A stretch of DNA of 64,000 bases from JANYGA01 sp031420415 (lineage in GTDB: Bacteria; Vulcanimicrobiota; Vulcanimicrobiia; Vulcanimicrobiales; Vulcanimicrobiaceae): the NCBI GenBank assembly GCA_031420415.1, contig JANOMT010000032.1:1-64000 (forward strand). Direction: 5' to 3'. Position numbers and translations under genes: made by a program. Within the stretch, counting starts at the first letter, position 1. The number at the start of each line of letters is the position of its first letter. Under the pieces are notes generated by a model, which had not been told where the DNA came from, searched no databases, and saw nothing but the letters and a program-made list of their open reading frames with translations. This document shows, in pieces, positions 60,288 to 64,000 of the stretch.

Positions 60288-60953
60288 GTGACCGAATGGC
60301 CAATTCCGCGGGGCTTAGGCTCCGACGATATCGATCGCCTCTCAGCCGAAGGCCGCGTCGAGGCGATCGCACGGCGTGGCGTCGTGCCTCTGGACGGGCC
60401 GACGCTCGTGATCGTCATAAGCGGGTACTTCCGGATTTTCCGCAATGCGGCGTTCGTGCGCGACGTCACCCTCGGCCTCGCGGCGCGAGGCGACGTACTC
60501 GCCTCATCGGCTGCCTTCGGTGAACGTCCGGCCGAGACGGGTGCGGAAGCACTCACGGAAGGGCACGTCCTCCTCCTCGGGCCGGAGGCGTGGCAACGGT
60601 GTGCTACGCTCGAACCCGACCTCAATCTCAAAATGGCGGCCTCGATCGCGCGGCGCATCATGCGGCTCCAAAAAAAGCTCGAAGAGCTCAGCCGAAGTGG
60701 CGTCGAGAGCCGAGTCGCGGGTTCCATTCTGGAGTTGGCAGACGATTTTGGGCAACCGGTGGCGGGGGGTGTCAAGCTCGACGTCCCGCTCTCGCAAGAA
60801 GACCTCGCGCGCCTGGCGGGCACGACGCGCGAGACCTGCTCCTCGACGGTCGCGGAGTTCGCTCGGCGGGGCCTCGTGCGCGGAGGGCGCCTCCGCGGGC
60901 TCGTCGTGCTCGATCGCGCCGGTCTCGGCAAACTCGCGAACGCCTCACTCTGA
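60288..60953 (+). CDS. Crp/Fnr-family transcriptional regulator
   Basis: 221 aa. An N-terminal cyclic-nucleotide-binding-like beta-roll (~15-115: RLSAEGRVEAIARRGVVPLDG, VISGYFRIFRN) is followed by a long dimer helix (NLKMAASIARRIMRLQKKLEEL) and a C-terminal winged helix (LSQEDLARLAGTTRETCSSTVAEFARRGLV). No N-terminal Fnr cysteine cluster is present; single cysteines lie in QRCATLE and TRETCSS. GTG 60288 is in frame with GGGGG upstream. It is divergent from the PYP-like gene with a 39-bp intergenic region, which must hold both promoters, so mutual regulation is likely. It is followed by the rplM promoter. Confidence 0.9.
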   Translation: MTEWPIPRGLGSDDIDRLSAEGRVEAIARRGVVPLDGPTLVIVISGYFRIFRNAAFVRDVTLGLAARGDVLASSAAFGERPAETGAEALTEGHVLLLGPEAWQRCATLEPDLNLKMAASIARRIMRLQKKLEELSRSGVESRVAGSILELADDFGQPVAGGVKLDVPLSQEDLARLAGTTRETCSSTVAEFARRGLVRGGRLRGLVVLDRAGLGKLANASL

Positions 60954-60959
60954 CGCCGA

Positions 60960-60989
60960 TTGACACGACTGGTCCCCTTCCGGTAAGAT
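60960..60989 (+). promoter_or_regulatory. sigma-70-type promoter of rplM-rpsI
   Basis: A perfect -35 TTGACA (60960-60965) and -10 TAAGAT (60984-60989) with 18-bp spacing, 65 bp before the rplM start codon. The best consensus promoter in the window, as expected for a ribosomal protein operon. Its -35 begins 6 bp after the Crp/Fnr stop codon. Confidence 0.75.
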
Positions 60990-61053
60990 TCGCAGGTTGC
61001 CCCGGCCGCCCTTGGCCTCTTTTTTGCTTCTCACTTCACCCGAAGGCCCGTTC

Positions 61054-61479
61054 ATGCGCACCTATCAACAGAAAACGGCAGAGACCCAGCACGACTGGTA
61101 TGTGGTCGATGCGACCGGCCAGCGGCTCGGCGTGCTCGCCGTGCGTATCGCAAAGGCACTCTCCGGCAAGATGAAGCCCACCTGGACGCCACACATCGAT
61201 AACGGCGATCACGTCGTCGTGATCAACGTCGACAAAATCGAACTCGGCGGCAACAAGTGGTCGCAAAAAGTCTATCATCGGCACTCCGGTTTCCCGGGCG
61301 GCCTCCGTACCGAGACGGCGGAGCAGGTCCGTGCGAAGTACCCCGAGCGCCTAATCGAGCGCGCCGTTCGCGGCATGCTGCCGACCAACCGTATGCGCGA
61401 CGTGCAACTCCGACGCCTCAATGTGTACGTTGGCGGCGACCATAAGCACGAAGCCCAGCAACCCAAGGAGCTCGTCTAA
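61054..61479 (+). CDS. rplM: 50S ribosomal protein L13
   Basis: A large-subunit ribosomal protein. It starts MRTYQQKTAETQHDWYVVDA; VDATGQRLGVLAVRIAKAL, VVVINVDKIELGG, KVYHRHSGFPGGL and AVRGMLPTNRMRDVQLRRL are canonical L13 motifs. ATG 61054 has GAAGG 7 bp upstream. 141 aa, the usual length. Co-transcribed with rpsI 1 bp downstream, the standard L13-S9 operon. Confidence 0.98.
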   Translation: MRTYQQKTAETQHDWYVVDATGQRLGVLAVRIAKALSGKMKPTWTPHIDNGDHVVVINVDKIELGGNKWSQKVYHRHSGFPGGLRTETAEQVRAKYPERLIERAVRGMLPTNRMRDVQLRRLNVYVGGDHKHEAQQPKELV

Positions 61480-61480
61480 A

Positions 61481-61873
61481 TTGGATACCGAACATTTCGG
61501 CGGCACCGGCCGTCGCAAGCGTGCCGTCGCGCGCGTCAAGCTCACGATGGGCCAGGGCATTATCACGATCAATAAGCGGCCCGTCGAAGAGTACTTCCCG
61601 CGGCCGACGTTGCTCATGATCGTGCGTCAGGCGCTCGAATTGACGTCGACGACGTCGCGCTTCGACGTGAGCGTCAAGGCCGAAGGCGGCGGCGTCGCCG
61701 GTCAAGCCGGAGCGGTGCGTCACGGCATCGCGCGAGCGCTCTTGGAGATGGATGAATCGTTGCGCGGCACGCTCCGCCAGGGCGGTCTCCTCACGCGCGA
61801 CCCCCGCGAAAAAGAATCGAAGAAGTACGGTCGCAAGCGCGCTCGCAAACGCTTCCAGTTCTCGAAGCGCTAG
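61481..61873 (+). CDS. rpsI: 30S ribosomal protein S9
   Basis: A small-subunit ribosomal protein whose C-terminal tail contacts P-site tRNA. GGTGRRKRAVARVKL, INKRPVEEYFPR, GGGVAGQAGAVRHGIARAL and the terminal KRFQFSKR are diagnostic. The start is TTG 61481, with AAGGAG (61465-61470) 10 bp upstream, giving 130 aa as usual. An upstream extension in this frame is the rplM shadow. Followed by a strong terminator. Confidence 0.97.
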   Translation: MDTEHFGGTGRRKRAVARVKLTMGQGIITINKRPVEEYFPRPTLLMIVRQALELTSTTSRFDVSVKAEGGGVAGQAGAVRHGIARALLEMDESLRGTLRQGGLLTRDPREKESKKYGRKRARKRFQFSKR

Positions 61874-61894
61874 ATCCCGGCCTCACCCGAATGG

Positions 61895-61929
61895 AAAGAG
61901 TCCCGCGAAGTTCGCGGGACTCTTTTTTT
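61895..61929. terminator. terminator of rplM-rpsI, possibly bidirectional
   Basis: AAAGAGTCCCGCGA, loop AGT, TCGCGGGACTCTTT followed by TTTTG: a perfect 14-bp stem with T-run, 21 bp after rpsI. The A-rich left flank gives a weaker T-run on the minus strand, so it may also stop the convergent beta-propeller gene. Confidence 0.93.
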
Positions 61930-61939
61930 GTTGCCTACG

Positions 61940-62992
61940 CTAACGTTTTTGTTCGAGGTCCTTCGGGAAGACTTTCAAGAGCGCGAAGCTTCCCTCGATC
62001 ATCACGCGATGGGGTTTGGGATCGGGCACGTCCTGAAACGTTGCCGTGTCGAGCCAGAGCGAATGTGCGGTTGGATCGAGCGCCATCGTTCGCGCGAGCG
62101 GTTGTGTCGCGACCGTCTGAATCACCGCGTAGGTGTCGGGCGTTTTTTCGCGAGCGACCGTGACCGTGCCGTCGTCGCCGTTGGAACTGAACGCGAGCTG
62201 CGTGCCCGCGTCGAACGCGACGGCATCGCTGCCATCGCCGATCGGAATCGTCGTGACGACCGCACCCGTCTGCGCGTTGACGATCGTCATCACTTTGTTG
62301 CTGCAACCGGCGAAGAGGCGGTGATGCGCGATGTCGATCGCGAGGCCCGACGGTTCGTCGCACGTCGCGAGCGGCCACGTTTTCGTAATCGCGTTCGTCT
62401 TCGCATCGATCGCGACGATTTCGTTTTTGTCCGCGATATTGTCGTAAATCGTTCCCATCCCGTCGTGGACTGCGAACTCCGGGCGACCGGGTAGGGGGAT
62501 CGTTGCGACGACCGTGTTGGTTCGCGCGTCGATGACGGTTGCGTCGTTGCTTCGGCCATTGAACGTGAAGACGTGCTTGGTCGTCGGCTCGTACATGATC
62601 GCATCCGGGACTTGGCCTGGAATCACGATCTTCGTTTTCGTCTTCAGCGTCGCGAGATCGAAGACCGTGACGCTATTGTCGCGACCGTTACTCGTAAAGC
62701 CGAGCCCGAGGTCTTGCGCGATCGCGATTCCGTGAACGCCGGAGGTTTCCGGGATATCGCCGACCGTCGTCTCGAGCGTCGTGTCGAAGACGGGAACGTG
62801 GCTGCCGCGCGAGACGAAGAGCCGGTGTCGGACGTCGTCGAAAGCGAGGTAGTCCCATTTGCCGACGCCCCCGTAGCCAGTGTGGAAGACGTGCGTCGCA
62901 TACTCGACCGTCGCCGCGCGAGCGAGAGACACGGCTGCCACGACCGCGACAACGATGAGGAGCGCGGATGAACCGCGGGTGGGGGAACGCAT
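61940..62992 (-). CDS. secreted YncE-like YVTN beta-propeller protein
   Basis: 350 aa with a signal peptide (ALLIVVAVVAAVSLARA, cleavage near residue 27). Repeated blades of the YVTN/YncE type follow: NSVTVFDLATLKTKTKIVIPG, DATVIDARTNTVVATIPLPG, EIVAIDAKTNAITKTWPL, KVMTIVNAQTGAVVTTIPIG. Six to seven repeats fit one propeller. Periplasmic; the role of most YncE proteins is unclear (PQQ-linked or metal-linked in some). Two cysteines (ATCDEPSG, AGCSNK) may form a disulfide. It is convergent with rpsI. Confidence 0.85.
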   Translation of the reverse strand: MRSPTRGSSALLIVVAVVAAVSLARAATVEYATHVFHTGYGGVGKWDYLAFDDVRHRLFVSRGSHVPVFDTTLETTVGDIPETSGVHGIAIAQDLGLGFTSNGRDNSVTVFDLATLKTKTKIVIPGQVPDAIMYEPTTKHVFTFNGRSNDATVIDARTNTVVATIPLPGRPEFAVHDGMGTIYDNIADKNEIVAIDAKTNAITKTWPLATCDEPSGLAIDIAHHRLFAGCSNKVMTIVNAQTGAVVTTIPIGDGSDAVAFDAGTQLAFSSNGDDGTVTVAREKTPDTYAVIQTVATQPLARTMALDPTAHSLWLDTATFQDVPDPKPHRVMIEGSFALLKVFPKDLEQKR

Positions 62993-63028
62993 GAATCGTC
63001 GTCTACGCGATCGTCGAGTCCGGGCCTT

Positions 63029-64000
63029 TTAGATCGGCGTGGTCGATTCGTCTGGGAAGATCGCGTAGGTCGTTACGAGGTCCTCGCGCCCTTTGATCCG
63101 CGCCGCTAATCGATGGCTGGGTCGGGTGATGACGCCGGCCGCTGCGAACGTCGCATCGTCGCAATAAATTGCGCCTGCGGGTGCGGCACTCTGAAGGCCA
63201 CTCGCGAGATTGACCGCGTCGCCGATCACGGTATAGTCCATACGTTGCGCGCTCCCGAAGTGTCCCGCGACGACGTCGCCCGTCGCGAGCCCGATGCTGA
63301 TCGCAAGTGCGTAATTCAATCGTACGCGCAGGCGCGTGACGACGTCGTGCAGAGCGATTGCCGCGGCGACGGCGCGCGATGCGTCATCGCCACGCACGCG
63401 CGGTGGGCCGAAGACCGCCATCAGGCCGTCGCCGTAAAACTTATCGAGCATCCCGTCGTGCGCGAAGACGATCTTTACCGCTTCGTCGAAGTAGGTGTTG
63501 AGGATTTCCACGACGCGTTCGGCAGGTAGACGCGCCGCGAGCGACGTGAAGCCGCGGATATCGGCGAAGAACATGGTCGCGCGACTACGTTCGCCGCCGA
63601 GTTTGATCGAAGCCGGATCGTTCATTAAGGACTTGACGATGTGCGGCGCGAGATAGCGCGAGAAGGACGCCTCGACGCGCGTCGCCTTTTCGGCTTGTAC
63701 CTCATGTGCGATTTCGAGGCCGCGCTGTTTGGTCACGTCGGTGACGATCATCGCGACACCCTTGCCTTCGGGACTCTCGAGCGGCGAGAGTCGCATCTCG
63801 AGCACGAGTGGCGTCCCATCGTGACGCGTCGCATCGACTTCGGCTCGCAACGCTACCGCGCCACTCTCGAAAAACGTTTCGAGTAACTCGGGGAATTCGG
63901 GGATGACGGCGGCGAGCGCGAAAGCGCCCTTGCCATTCATCGTCTCGCCCGCGATCCCGAACGTGATTTCGGCAGCGCGATTGAATGTCGTGATTTCGCG
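63029..64000 (-). CDS. PAS-linked class III adenylate/guanylate cyclase, 5' partial
   Basis: The frame is open to the window end, and the residues before M at 63940 (REITTFNRAAEITFGIAGET) are a PAS motif, so the true start lies outside. Order seen: PAS domain to ~residue 100, a short linker, then a class III cyclase domain. Metal aspartates lie in FFADIRGFTS and KFYGDGLMAVFG, and MDYTVIGDAVNLAS carries the purine-specifying residues. The transition-state Arg of the usual NxAxR motif appears as Gly (NLASGL). It could make cAMP for a Crp-type regulator such as the one 2 kb away; that link is only inference. Confidence 0.88.
   Translation of the reverse strand, partial: REITTFNRAAEITFGIAGETMNGKGAFALAAVIPEFPELLETFFESGAVALRAEVDATRHDGTPLVLEMRLSPLESPEGKGVAMIVTDVTKQRGLEIAHEVQAEKATRVEASFSRYLAPHIVKSLMNDPASIKLGGERSRATMFFADIRGFTSLAARLPAERVVEILNTYFDEAVKIVFAHDGMLDKFYGDGLMAVFGPPRVRGDDASRAVAAAIALHDVVTRLRVRLNYALAISIGLATGDVVAGHFGSAQRMDYTVIGDAVNLASGLQSAAPAGAIYCDDATFAAAGVITRPSHRLAARIKGREDLVTTYAIFPDESTTPI

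Noticed and set aside
1..64000. tRNA/rRNA genes, CRISPR repeats, insertion sequences, integrase or phage genes
   Set aside because: None was seen on reading the intergenic gaps, which are nearly all under 200 bp and contain no cloverleaf, direct-repeat array or terminal inverted repeat; a tRNA scan would be needed to be certain.

Overview
The window is visibly GC-rich and almost fully coding, with many GTG and some TTG starts, frequent 4-bp ATGA/GTGA stop-start overlaps and very short intergenic gaps. Three very large TonB-dependent receptors show a diderm cell with an outer membrane. The LexA boxes, in contrast, have the CGAAC-N4-GTTCG form best known from Firmicutes and Actinobacteria. From overall gene style I suspect a bacterium of the Eremiobacterota (WPS-2) type or a neighbouring uncultured diderm phylum. 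That is an impression; no rRNA gene is present to confirm it. I saw no tRNA, rRNA, CRISPR array, insertion sequence or phage gene.

Layout. 0-9 kb: a sugar-isomerase (SIS) gene cut by the window edge, an aminopeptidase P, nucleotide-sugar genes (glf against gmd-rmd), nickel-pincer cofactor genes larC-larE, a membrane methyltransferase and a CDF metal exporter. 9-14 kb: TonB receptor 1 with a lipoprotein. 14-17 kb: thiolase, 3-hydroxyacyl-CoA dehydrogenase and acyl-CoA dehydrogenase. 17-22.5 kb: a secreted sortilin-like beta-propeller, then sucCD with a terminator. 22.7-26.3 kb: TonB receptor 2. 26.4-28 kb: an SOS locus in which lexA is divergent from a small LysM protein across three LexA boxes. 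28-31.6 kb: a lone PTS EIIC, a PLP enzyme, and PilZ, FHA and small acidic proteins. 31.6-39 kb: a tightly packed plus-strand run of panC-coaBC-coaX, an S41 protease, dusB, a class III aminotransferase, an SRPBCC protein and two YkgJ cysteine-cluster proteins. 40-56.4 kb: a large amine/amino-acid region (below). 56.4-61.9 kb: core information genes greA, lysS, truA, rplM and rpsI, interrupted by a photoactive-yellow-protein-like PAS gene divergent from a Crp/Fnr regulator. 61.9-64 kb: a YVTN beta-propeller and a class III nucleotide cyclase cut by the window end.

The 40-56 kb region is the most coherent functional unit. On the minus strand a PucR regulator is followed by a TonB receptor, a Tat-exported flavin amine oxidase and an APC permease. 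Divergent from pucR, on the plus strand, are a GabT-like transaminase, a putrescine-aminotransferase (YgjG)-like enzyme and an aldehyde dehydrogenase. Together these read as uptake and degradation of putrescine or related amines through GABA to succinate semialdehyde. A separate plus-strand trio (acyl-ACP-reductase-like dehydrogenase, quinate-5-dehydrogenase-like protein, APC permease) converges on it.

Two genes, the YgjG-like aminotransferase and truA, have no in-frame ATG/GTG/TTG where family homology requires the start. The aminotransferase fits an ATT start with a Shine-Dalgarno sequence. The strongest novelty candidates are the PYP-like protein next to Crp/Fnr, the amine cluster with its own outer-membrane receptor, the AAR-like pair, and the YneA-like SOS arrangement in a diderm.
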